Positions 5,984 through 14,300 of a stretch of DNA of 16,748 nt are shown piece after piece. How positions within the stretch are numbered: the stretch's first letter is position 1; every line of letters begins with the position of its first letter. Under the pieces are notes generated by a model. It did no database searches and was not told the origin of the DNA. It saw only the letters and a list, made by a program, of their open reading frames with translations. Origin of the DNA: JBIIJL01 sp044233795 (GTDB lineage: Bacteria > Pseudomonadota > Gammaproteobacteria > Legionellales > Legionellaceae); assembly GCA_044233795.1 (NCBI GenBank), contig JBIIJL010000047.1, forward strand, positions 1-16,748, written 5' to 3'. The position numbers and the translations under genes were made by a program.

Positions 5984-7933
5984 ATGCTTCCTCTTATTCT
6001 TGAGTGTCAGCGAACACTCAGTGATAAGGGGCGTCTGGCCACTGCCGTTGAAGGTTTTGTGGCAAGAGAACAGCAAATTGAATTAGCGACCGCTGTGATG
6101 AGCACCATTCTTGAGCAAAAAACGTTGGTTGCTGAAGCAGGTACTGGTACTGGCAAAACCTACGCATACCTTATTCCCTGTCTTTTATCAGGAAAAAAAG
6201 CACTGATTTCTACTGCAACTAAAACGCTACAAGACCAACTTTTTCATAAAGATCTGCCAACCTTAACCAAAGCGCTTGGTAAGGCTTTCAAAATGCAGAA
6301 TTTAAAAGGACGTGCAAATTATCTTTGCCGTTATCGAACGCGGTTACATGCTGAAGAGGGACGTTTTCTAAGTCCACAATGTGCAAAAGATATTTTATAT
6401 GTACGTGAAAAATTACCTCAGCTAGTCCATGGCGAGCGTACTGAACTTCCAGAAATCAATGATGACTCACCAGCATGGCCGTATGTGACGTCAACGACGG
6501 ATAATTGTCTGGGCTCAGAATGTGAGGATCATCAAACATGTTTTCTCGTTAAAGCAAGAAAGCGTGCGCTTGAAGCTGATGTTGTTGTCATTAATCATCA
6601 TTTATTTTTTGCAGACTCGCGATTAAAAGAAGATGGCTTTGGCGAGCTATTGCCAGGTGTTGGTGTTGTGGTGTTTGATGAAGCTCACCAATTGGTAGAA
6701 ATTGCGGCTAATTTTTATGGGGAACATTTTAGCACACGAGCTTGGCGGGATTTGTGTGATGATTTGTTGCGAGAGTGGCCGGTGCTTGATCTTGCCAACC
6801 AGCCGCTCAAACTGATAAGCCATCGACTCGATGAACTCATAGAAGACATATTAAAAGCCTTGCCAAAACTCGAAGAAAGGGTGGAATTTCAGCAACTAGC
6901 TCGTAACAAAACGTTTAAAAGCGCTTGGGAGGGGTTATCTAGCTTAGGGGATGAAATAAGCGCGTGTTTTAAGAGCATCAATCTTAATGAACACGCAGGG
7001 CTAGCGCGTTGTCAAGTGAGACTTCTTGATATGCTACTGCTACTAAAACGCTTTAATGAAGAAGAGTCGCTACAGATTAGTTGGCTTGAGCGCTTTAAAC
7101 ACCACGCAGTTTTCCATAAGACACCTTTTGATATTGCAGAACTGTTTCGCGCGTTGCTTTCAAGACAACAGTGCGCACATATCTTCACTTCAGCAACCTT
7201 GACCATGGCTAATCATTTCGATTGTTTTACAAAACCGCTGGGACTTATCAAGGCAGACACCTTAAAACTTGAGAGTCCATTTGATTTTCAACAGCAAGCG
7301 CTACTTTATTTGCCGAGAGGGTTGCCTGATCCAAAAGATCATACCTATTACGAAGCTTTGGTCGCCCGCGCTTTACCTATCATTAATGCATGTGGAGGGC
7401 GCTGTTTTTTCTTATTCACCAGCCATCGCGCTTTACAGCATGTTGCGCTTTTAATGAACAATCTTTTAAACTATCCGTTATTGATTCAAGGGCATGAGGC
7501 AAAACCTATCTTATTGACGCGTTTTCGAGAGTTGGGCAATGCAGTTTTGTTGGGTACAGCTACCTTTTGGGAAGGGGTTGATGTGAAAGGTGAAGCCTTG
7601 TCACTTGTGATCATTGATAAACTGCCTTTTGCAAGCCCTGTCGATCCGGTGGTTCGAGGTAGAATGGCTTATTTAAAATCACAAGGGTTATCAGGCTTTG
7701 ATGAATTGTCGCTCCCTAACGCAGTGCTTGCTTTAAAGCAAGGTGTGGGGCGATTGATTCGCGACATCGATGATAAGGGCGTGTTGATGATTGCTGATCC
7801 AAGGCTTACCGCTAGAGAATATGGTGCACGTATTTTTTTAAGCTTGCCCAAAATGCGTAAAACTCGTGATGAGAACACAGTACTTAATTTTATTAAGGAG
7901 TTGGCATTAAACAATGAACATTCTAGCCATTGA
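5984..7933 (+). CDS. yoaA: DinG/YoaA-family ATP-dependent DNA helicase
   Basis: 649 residues from ATG 5984, 8 bases after fdxA, with AAGGAG 11 bases upstream. The longer frame from 5921 lies inside fdxA and is unlikely. Superfamily 2, XPD-like. Walker A AEAGTGTGKT is at about 50-59 and the DEAH box (VFDEAHQ) at about 232-235. C-terminal motifs GTATFWEGVDVKG and QGVGRLIR (motif VI) are present. Four cysteines at about 115, 175, 180 and 186 have the spacing of the 4Fe-4S cluster of this family. The NCLGSEC...ADVVVINHHLFF segment points to YoaA rather than DinG proper. E. coli YoaA aids replication-fork repair together with HolC. The end overlaps tsaB by 20 bases. Confidence 0.93.
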   Translation: MLPLILECQRTLSDKGRLATAVEGFVAREQQIELATAVMSTILEQKTLVAEAGTGTGKTYAYLIPCLLSGKKALISTATKTLQDQLFHKDLPTLTKALGKAFKMQNLKGRANYLCRYRTRLHAEEGRFLSPQCAKDILYVREKLPQLVHGERTELPEINDDSPAWPYVTSTTDNCLGSECEDHQTCFLVKARKRALEADVVVINHHLFFADSRLKEDGFGELLPGVGVVVFDEAHQLVEIAANFYGEHFSTRAWRDLCDDLLREWPVLDLANQPLKLISHRLDELIEDILKALPKLEERVEFQQLARNKTFKSAWEGLSSLGDEISACFKSINLNEHAGLARCQVRLLDMLLLLKRFNEEESLQISWLERFKHHAVFHKTPFDIAELFRALLSRQQCAHIFTSATLTMANHFDCFTKPLGLIKADTLKLESPFDFQQQALLYLPRGLPDPKDHTYYEALVARALPIINACGGRCFFLFTSHRALQHVALLMNNLLNYPLLIQGHEAKPILLTRFRELGNAVLLGTATFWEGVDVKGEALSLVIIDKLPFASPVDPVVRGRMAYLKSQGLSGFDELSLPNAVLALKQGVGRLIRDIDDKGVLMIADPRLTAREYGARIFLSLPKMRKTRDENTVLNFIKELALNNEHSSH

Positions 7934-8579
7934 TACATCAACTGATATCGCATCAATTGCATTAGACGTTGAAGGCGCCTATTTTGTTGATGAGCAAATA
8001 GGCGTTAAGCAGCATGCTGCGCTCTTGTTGCCGATGATAGAAAGTCTTTTAAATCGTGCATCCACGAGTATTTCAGCGCTTGATGCTATTGTTTTTGGGC
8101 AAGGGCCCGGGAGTTTTACGGGGCTTCGTATTGCCTGTAGTGTTGCGAAAGGACTTGGGTTTGCACGCGCATTACCTCTTTATCCTGTCAGTGGCCTTAA
8201 AGCAATTGTGCATGAAGTGCGTCAATTAATGGGTGATGTGCCAGTGCTGGCTATGGTCGATGCAAGGATGCAGCAGGTATATTGGGGGTATTTCCCTAAA
8301 GATTCCTACTTTGGCATTGAAAAAGTATCCAGTATTAAAGAGATTTCCCTGTTGCAAGATCTACCCTTCGTGCTTGCAGGGGTTGGAATGGATGCGTATA
8401 TTGCGGATTTACCAGAGTCAATGAAGCCACTCGTTATAAAGCAATGCACGGTGTTTCCAAAAGCTTCTGCGATGATTCGTTTGGTCAACATGGGCTTGAT
8501 AACACCTGTGAGTGTGGCAGATGCACAACCTCAATATGTGCGTAATAAAGTAACTGAAGGGAGAGTGACTGGTGGATAA
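7914..8579 (+). CDS. tsaB: tRNA t6A37 biosynthesis protein TsaB
   Basis: 221 residues. The N-terminus MNILAIDTSTDIASIAL is the ASKHA phosphate-binding strand. KQHAALLLPMIESLL and FGQGPGSFTGLRI (about 61-73) are the diagnostic TsaB/YeaZ signatures. TsaB forms the TsaBDE complex with TsaD and TsaE and scaffolds transfer of threonylcarbamoyl from TC-AMP to A37 of ANN-decoding tRNAs. It is not catalytic itself. Length is near the usual 220-230. The start overlaps the 3' end of the helicase gene by 20 bases, with AAGGAG about 13 bases before the ATG. The stop overlaps the start of the Trm112-like gene by 8, so translation is probably coupled along the operon. Confidence 0.95.
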   Translation: MNILAIDTSTDIASIALDVEGAYFVDEQIGVKQHAALLLPMIESLLNRASTSISALDAIVFGQGPGSFTGLRIACSVAKGLGFARALPLYPVSGLKAIVHEVRQLMGDVPVLAMVDARMQQVYWGYFPKDSYFGIEKVSSIKEISLLQDLPFVLAGVGMDAYIADLPESMKPLVIKQCTVFPKASAMIRLVNMGLITPVSVADAQPQYVRNKVTEGRVTGG

Positions 8580-8751
8580 GAAAATACTAGAAATTTTGGT
8601 GTGCCCGATGTGTAAAGGTAAATTACTTTTGAAAAACAACGAACTCATTTGCCTTTTTGACCGTCTAGCTTATCCGATTCGTGATGGGATCCCGGTGATG
8701 CTTGAAAGTGATGCGCGTAGTATTTCTTTGGAGGAAAAAGATAAGTTATGA
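8572..8751 (+). CDS. Trm112/YcaR family small protein
   Basis: 59 residues from GTG 8572 (MDKKILEILVCPMCKGKL). This is the Trm112p-like/UPF0434 fold, with a C-P-x-C-K-G pair near residue 11, a third Cys in ELICLFDRLAYPIRDGIPVM and an acidic tail. E. coli YcaR has almost the same length and also lies directly before kdsB. Eukaryotic and archaeal Trm112 is a zinc-binding activator of methyltransferases; the bacterial role is less settled. AGGGAG lies 8 bases before the GTG. The gene overlaps tsaB by 8 bases and kdsB by 4 (ATGA). Confidence 0.93.
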   Translation: MDKKILEILVCPMCKGKLLLKNNELICLFDRLAYPIRDGIPVMLESDARSISLEEKDKL

Positions 8752-9497
8752 GTCAAGCGTTTCATATTATTATTCCAGCGCGCATGGCATCTTCTCGGCT
8801 ACCTGGGAAGGTGTTGCTTGAACTTGGCGGGATGACTCTTCTTGAGCGCGTGTATCGTCAAGCCTTAAAAGCTTGTCCTAAATCTCTCACTATCGCAACG
8901 GATCATGAAGACATCGTAACTCTGGCACAAGGGTTTGGTGCAGAAGTTGTGCTGACAGCTGTTACCCATCCCTCAGGAACCGATAGAATTGCTGAAGTGG
9001 TCACTCGAGGTGCTTTTTCTGATGATGACATCATCGTAAATGTTCAAGGTGATGAGCCCCTTATCAATCCATTACTGATCTCGCAGGTAGCTCAGGCACT
9101 TGCCATATCCACAGCGCCAGTCGCAAGCCTATGTTGGCCCATAGAAAATGAAGCGATACTGTTGAATCCAAATGTGGTGAAGGTCGTGCGAGATTGCCAA
9201 CATCATGCGTTGTATTTTTCAAGAAGTCCTATACCATTTCACCGCGATGGTCTTTATCCTATCAAACAGACCTTTCGCCATGTTGGGCTTTATGCCTATC
9301 GCAAAGTCTTTTTAGCACAGTGGCTTACCTGGCCTACATGTGAGCTTGAGGGAATAGAAGCTTTAGAGCAGCTTCGGGTCTTGTGGCGGGGGTACCGTAT
9401 GTTGGTAGAAGACGCAATCGTTCGTCCTCTGCAAGATGTGAATACTGCAGAGGACTTGGCTTTGGTTAAAAAGCTCGTGATGGGGCGAGTTGTCTAG
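8748..9497 (+). CDS. kdsB: 3-deoxy-manno-octulosonate cytidylyltransferase (CMP-Kdo synthetase)
   Basis: 249 residues. Transfers CMP from CTP to Kdo, the activation step for Kdo addition to lipid A; cytosolic. Diagnostic motifs are IPARMASSRLPGK (9-21, nucleotide-binding loop), HPSGTDR (74-80), VNVQGDEP (97-104, metal-binding Asp) and RHVGLYAYR. LEGIEALEQLRVLWRGYRM precedes the C-terminal helix. The last 28 codons (RPLQDVNTAEDLALVKKLV) occupy the place of the usual P-x-GVDTxxDL tail and occur again, diverged, at 10851-10937. This tail may therefore have been replaced during an insertion. Starts 4 bases inside the Trm112-like gene; GGAGG lies 13 bases upstream of the ATG. The end is convergent with the 388-aa gene. 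Confidence 0.95.
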   Translation: MSQAFHIIIPARMASSRLPGKVLLELGGMTLLERVYRQALKACPKSLTIATDHEDIVTLAQGFGAEVVLTAVTHPSGTDRIAEVVTRGAFSDDDIIVNVQGDEPLINPLLISQVAQALAISTAPVASLCWPIENEAILLNPNVVKVVRDCQHHALYFSRSPIPFHRDGLYPIKQTFRHVGLYAYRKVFLAQWLTWPTCELEGIEALEQLRVLWRGYRMLVEDAIVRPLQDVNTAEDLALVKKLVMGRVV

Positions 9498-9545
9498 ATT
9501 CGTTTAAGCTCATTTTTAAAGCAGTGAGCTGAAGGCATTAAATGA

Positions 9546-9592
9546 TAGGTAACGTACCTAAAACAACGAGTAAATTTTAGGTACGTTACCTA
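9546..9592. repeat. 18-bp perfect inverted repeat built from nested palindromes
   Basis: TAGGTAACGTACCTAAAA (9546-9563) is the exact reverse complement of 9575-9592, with an 11-base spacer. Each arm also contains its own small palindrome, TAGGTA-3-TACCTA. The DNA or RNA could thus fold as one long or two short hairpins. The repeat covers the last 12 codons and stop of the 388-aa gene and lies between two convergent genes, so it could terminate transcription from both sides. U-runs are lacking on the outer sides. A recombination or protein-binding site is equally possible. Confidence 0.75.
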
Positions 9593-10724
9593 GTAATAGG
9601 ACTTCATCTGGTGCTTCGAACTCCTTAACGTCAAGTTTACCCTCTTCGAGATGTCTGGCTATGTTTTTATTTGCAAATAAGTTTAGCTTTAGAGGCGAAA
9701 AAGACTTTACCCTTTCCATTGTAATGATCTTTTTTGCAAGCAAACGTTGGGTGGTCTCCATCGCAACCACATCTGCAACGTTGCTTGACAACTCCTTTAA
9801 TAGGTCAAAAGATATTCTTTTTTCAAGCAGAAGTTCTGCTAAATGATGGGTCGCGTTAGCGTCTCTTTGTTTCCGAGTTCTAAGAAATTGTACAACTTCA
9901 TTTTGAGTCAAAATTTTATTTAATAAAAGTTCATTGATGACTTTAATTGTTTGATCAGGTAATAAACTCATGTGTTGCTCAAAGGTAAAAGCAAGGTAAT
10001 AGTCGCTGTACCTTACTTCTTCGAGGATTTTTTCTTGAGTAATTTTTTGTTCATGATCTTTGGATAGTGTTTCTTGATTTGATTCAATAAATTTTTGAAT
10101 ATTGTTCCTTACTTCACTAAGAGGGAGAAAGAGAATCGTTTCATCGTCCCATTTTTTAATCTCTGCTATAGTTGCACCGAGAGTAAAAAGTTCCATGTAC
10201 TTTCCATCGTCATTTATTGCTATTGCAGCATGATAAGGTCTAGGCTGCTTGTCTTTTTTGAAGAGAATAATATCTCCAGCCGCAGGTGGGGATTCTTTTG
10301 TATAGGTTCGAAGTGTATCTTTTGCAAATAAGTACAATGTTTCAACCAGATCTATTTTGTTATCACCTAAATGAATAATTCGACAAATATGCTCTATTTG
10401 CGCTTGAGAGATGATATTTGCATCAGCTAACACCATAAAGCAGAAACTCCAACAGTTCATTTGCAAGGGCGCGTCATCTAAAAGATCATCAGCAGAGGTA
10501 GCCATTATTGCTCGAGCTTTTTTATGTAAAGCATAAGCTTTAAGATTAGCTGGAATTTCAGCTACTTCCTTGCCAAATAAAAACATAAAATCATTGGTTA
10601 GAGGCCCTTCACAAAGATCGAAGGAGCTGAAGCTGATATTGGTTGGTATCCAGCGCAATTTGTCTAGATATGATATTGCCGAGGCTATGACTCGCTCGAC
10701 CTGAGCTGCTGTAAGCTTAGGCAT
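9558..10724 (-). CDS. NlpC/P60-like cysteine protein with C-terminal helical repeats
   Basis: 388 residues, no signal peptide. A central domain (about 85-185) has the order seen in NlpC/P60 papain-like hydrolases: a Cys at a helix start (MNCWSFCFMVLADANI, C91 or C95), GDIILFKK (150-157), then H165 in PYHAAIAI and a downstream E178. This suggests an amidase or cysteine peptidase, but the expected C-SG is C-WS here, so activity is uncertain. From about 250 to 375, degenerate repeats follow the pattern LL-x-K-x-I-(S/T)-x3-(V/L), for example ELLLNKILTQNEVV, ELLLEKRISFDLL and RLLAKKIITMERV. These form a likely helical solenoid for protein binding. The gene sits alone between kdsB and a duplicated kdsB tail. 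The Shine-Dalgarno is weak; a PmrA-like repeat lies upstream. It is an effector candidate by inference. Confidence 0.7.
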   Translation of the reverse strand: MPKLTAAQVERVIASAISYLDKLRWIPTNISFSSFDLCEGPLTNDFMFLFGKEVAEIPANLKAYALHKKARAIMATSADDLLDDAPLQMNCWSFCFMVLADANIISQAQIEHICRIIHLGDNKIDLVETLYLFAKDTLRTYTKESPPAAGDIILFKKDKQPRPYHAAIAINDDGKYMELFTLGATIAEIKKWDDETILFLPLSEVRNNIQKFIESNQETLSKDHEQKITQEKILEEVRYSDYYLAFTFEQHMSLLPDQTIKVINELLLNKILTQNEVVQFLRTRKQRDANATHHLAELLLEKRISFDLLKELSSNVADVVAMETTQRLLAKKIITMERVKSFSPLKLNLFANKNIARHLEEGKLDVKEFEAPDEVLLLGNVPKIYSLF

Positions 10725-10744
10725 AAAAAACTCGGTTAATAAAT

Positions 10745-10786
10745 TTTATACATATTTTACTTTTAAATTATTAAAAGATTATTAAG
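10745..10786 (-). promoter_or_regulatory. PmrA-box-like direct repeat plus -10 of the 388-aa gene
   Basis: On the minus strand CTTAATAAT (10786-10778), two bases, then TTTAATAAT (10775-10767) form a direct repeat with an 11-base period. This matches the known cTTAATatT-N2-cTTAATatT PmrA box of Legionella and Coxiella effector promoters. TATAAA (10750-10745) follows at a distance suiting a -10 element, 20 bases before ATG 10724. The region is AT-rich, so chance resemblance is possible. Confidence 0.5.
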
Positions 10787-10850
10787 TTGACATAAATGGG
10801 TTTATATAACCTTTATGCACTCTCAGTGAATGATTTGCGGAGGCAGCGTT

Positions 10851-10937
10851 GCAATTCGTCGTCCTCTGCAAGATATGAATACTGCAGAGGACTTGGCTTT
10901 AGTTGAAAAGCTAGTCGAGAAAAAGAGGATATATTAA
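10851..10937 (+). pseudogene. Duplicated, diverged 3' end of kdsB
   Basis: Twenty-nine codons read AIRRPLQDMNTAEDLALVEK, then LVEKKRIY and a TAA stop. They align in frame with the last 28 codons of kdsB (9414-9497). Over the best 57 bases 52 are identical, with changes at both silent and non-silent positions. The extreme C-termini differ. Upstream of 10851 there is no further kdsB homology, so this is a tail only. It could be the former end of kdsB displaced by insertion of the 9498-10850 segment, or a tail copy brought in with that segment. Confidence 0.85.
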
Positions 10938-11191
10938 ATACATTTCCATAGACCCTGTACACATTCTAAATTCTGTGTTGGTAAGCATTTAACTGATGTT
11001 TTAAATAAACACATTTTGTGAACTGTACATGTATAGGCATTTTTAACACAGATCGCTGCACGGCCTGCTTCGCATGATGGCGGATTTCCTTGACATGCCG
11101 CGTTAGCATCCTGAGAAACTAGACAAGAGGCAAGCATTATCGAACATCCGAATTTCACTAAATTTATTAATCTGGTAGTGTTATGTGACAT
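10934..11191 (-). CDS. Small exported cysteine-rich protein
   Basis: 85 residues from ATG 11191, with AAGGAG 6 bases upstream. The frame extends further to 11215 but has no ribosome site there. Residues 1-31 form a signal peptide ending DANA, giving a mature chain that starts near A32. A lipobox-like LASC at 20-23 offers an alternative lipoprotein cleavage. The mature part has eight cysteines at 33, 40, 48, 55, 61, 69, 77 and 84, spaced 6-8 residues apart, so four disulfides are plausible. It would be a small periplasmic or secreted knotted protein. No family recognised. Its stop overlaps the end of the duplicated kdsB tail by 3 bases, so the gene likely came with or after that rearrangement. 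The leader may hide its ribosome site. Confidence 0.7.
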   Translation of the reverse strand: MSHNTTRLINLVKFGCSIMLASCLVSQDANAACQGNPPSCEAGRAAICVKNAYTCTVHKMCLFKTSVKCLPTQNLECVQGLWKCI

Positions 11192-11197
11192 TCTCTT

Positions 11198-11236
11198 CTC
11201 CTTAAAAAAAAACACTCAACAATCTCCGTTAAGGAG
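11198..11236 (-). promoter_or_regulatory. Anti-Shine-Dalgarno hairpin in leader of the cysteine-rich gene
   Basis: On the minus strand CTCCTTAA (11236-11229) is the exact complement of TTAAGGAG (11205-11198), which contains the ribosome site for ATG 11191. The 23-base loop contains a run of T. If transcribed, the leader could fold and hide the ribosome site. An 8-bp stem with a long loop is only moderately stable. Confidence 0.4.
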
Positions 11237-11330
11237 CTACTTTAAGTGATCCCACATCAACTAGATTATAGAGCAAAATTAAATTCCTAGAGTACAATGC
11301 GCTCCCAAAACCTTTTGTTGGTCGGAGTTC

Positions 11331-14300
11331 ATGCATAAAAATAAAACAATCTTTTTTTCACCTGCGAATAGCTTGGAGCTTCATACATTACCAGATCAAG
11401 TTGAGTCTTCTGCAATTAAAGCTCCTTGTGATCAAGTGGACGCGATATTGCCTGAAGGTCGTTGGAAAGACTACTTTGGTAGGCTTTTAATGCAAAAGGG
11501 GCTATCGATGGAGATGTTAAGTGATAAAAGTGTCAATTTTTCTGATAGTATCGACCAACATGCCCGATGGGTTTTCAAACATATCTATTCGTATCCTTAC
11601 GTCGATCCAGTTGAACTAGCACATTTTGAAGAGCGAAGCGGGAGGATTGCACGTATTGTGCATGGACTGATGCATGTTTGTCGAGCGGCTTTTTATGTCC
11701 CAGTGTTGGCTAATTTATATCGTAAATATGAAGATGCCGATGCGCTTCGATTAACTGCAGATGAGATCAAATTACTACAGATAGCAGTACTATTTCATGA
11801 TAGTGCGCGCGACAATGAAGAGGATGATAACACAGATCATGATAGTGCCCTCATACTGTATTTTTATCTAACCAAAATACTAAACCTTAGTGAACAAACC
11901 GCTGCAGTATTTGCTGAGGCAGTGATGAACAAGGATCCGCGGAAAGAAGCCTATTTTGTCATCATCAACCTTGAAAGTGCTACAACTTTTTGGCAAGCAA
12001 CAGCACCTCGTGAAACGAAAAGCATTTACCAGAAAATCATTCACGACGCCGATTGCCTCGATATTATTCGAGCACGGGACCATTTTAATGCTGAATATTT
12101 AGCCTTTTACCAAGATTTCGTAAAGCGAAGGAGGGACTCAAGGGCCCTGGATGAAATAGCAATACTTATTACTGAGGTAAGAAGTTTAATAGCACGGCAA
12201 GGAGATGCTCGATTTCATGTACATTTTGAAACAAAAGCTAAATACGAGCATGAAAATGGATATGTTTTGATAGCCTCTGATATTATCCTAAGAAGTTATC
12301 CAGTACTTTATCAGCTTCATGCTGGTGCGTGCTTATTATCTCGAGATGCTTTACGCGAGTTGAGGTTGGTTGATGTCAAACCGTTTGACCCTTCTTTGGG
12401 TTTAACCACTCAAAATATGCAGGCCTTAATTTGGGAGGGTAAAGTATTTGCTCGCGGGATTTCAACGCCTTCGGCACTTCGTATCAAGCCACTCAGGCAA
12501 GGTGGGGTGGAAACACTTGCCCAAGTTGAATTAAGAAAAATCAGCCGCAGAAAAGGCGTACCTACACAATCAAGCAAATCTGATCGAGCCGAGAAAGATG
12601 GTAATCCTTATCGTTCAATGTCTATGCTTGGGTTTGGAGCAACGGTCTTTTCAAATGCAGGATTTTTGGTTACGCATCCTGAGACCAAAAGAATTCAAGG
12701 TGTTTCTCTGGTTGATTGTGATTCAAGTTTTGGGAAAAAGCTTCATCTACGGAGCAGCGCCGTTCTCACCGAGGCAGAGGTTATTCACTCGCTAGCCCAG
12801 TTAATTATCGAACTTAAAAAAGGGGGCTCGAGTATACGGTATGACGGATATGCTTATCGACATGCAGAGATTTTATATCATGTGAATGATTATCAAGCTA
12901 TATATTTTACGCAAGATCCGTCGTTAGGGAATACCAATGTGTATGGCGATACGGAAATTACCCATCCTAATGCCCCCATTTTAGAGGCTATTTATTTACA
13001 AAAGGAGTATCAACATACTTTTGGTAAAACATTGCCCATCTTTAAATATTCAGGTGTTCATAATCAAATTGCCTTAATATCCGAGCTAAGTGATGATGAG
13101 ATTATTGCTCTATGGGTAGAAATGTGTGAACAATTTCTTCTCATGGATTTTGCCTCTATTGCGTTTGAACCTTTTGAAGACTTATCGCTTGATGCTATTA
13201 AAACCTTGAGCATGTATGATAAACACAAAAGCTATATTGATTACCTTGGTATCAATAGCCCCGCAGATAGGAGTTATGAACGTCCTTTACAGATAAAACT
13301 TGATGAAGTGCTTGCTCGCACAAAACAACGAGCAATTTCTTGTCATAGAGAAATGGTCATTTTGGCAATACAACACTCGACGTCCAGTTTGTTATCAGAT
13401 GACTGTTTTTTCTCTCTCTTACGGGATGTAGAATTATTAGGACAAGCTAAATGCTTCTTTCAAAAAGCGACTGCTTTTGTTGAAGAGCAATCAGTTGCCC
13501 TTCTATTTGAACAAAACTTACCCAACAACGCCTTGTGCAATGACAATCCCTTCCCCACTCAGATGACTTTCACTGAATATTTTATTAGCGAGTTATTTGA
13601 ACCGTGTCCCAAATCGCCTACTTCAATAGAAGACCGTAAGTATCTGTATCACTTGCCTATTCTAAGAGCATTTGTTTTAGCTAGAAAGGGTGGATTTATT
13701 CATGACTTGCAGGTGATAAAAGCCAAAGTGCATGATTTTATCAATACACTCCTAAGAGAAGCTGAATGGGAGTGTACCAATTTATTAAGCCAGGATTCTG
13801 AGGAAGGTTCGAAAGGATTGGGTTGCTTTGAGCTTGGTATAAAGGCTGTGAGGTTAGAAGAGTGGCATCATCAGCTAAGATGTTTAATCAATTTTATAGC
13901 GACTTTTGGTTTTTTAGCTGATTTTAAAAGGATTTTACAAGATCATATCGTGCATTTGATACTTAGTGTAACTACACTAGTGAGACGATTTCCGCTTCCA
14001 AAGATTGAAATAGCTCATTATCTAAGTTTTATCGATTATCTTGAAAGAAATCACTTAGCAGCGCCTGCTTTGAAGCGTCGAGTTGCCGTGCTTATCGATA
14101 AACTTGTAGAGTTCCCACCGCTTTGCGCCGAAGGAGCGTATGTGTATCTCTCTTGGTATTTAAGACTTGTAAGGTGGGTGGATGTATCTACAGGAATGCC
14201 AAAAGCTATTTTCAAAAATCTCCTAAGGGCGCACGGCGCAGATTTTTGCCTTCCGTATGAACGGCTATGTATTGAGGTAAGCCATACTGCAATCTTGGAG

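Noticed and set aside
10779..10830. TTGACA on the plus strand before the duplicated kdsB tail, suggesting a promoter for a 35-codon ORF starting at ATG 10830
   Set aside because: No -10 element at 16-18 bases and no ribosome site before the ATG; the ORF is explained by the kdsB tail remnant.
12400..12490. RGISTPS in the SidE-PDE protein as a possible mART R-S-T motif
   Set aside because: This block belongs to the PDE region itself, and no properly spaced ExE motif follows, so a mART domain is not supported.
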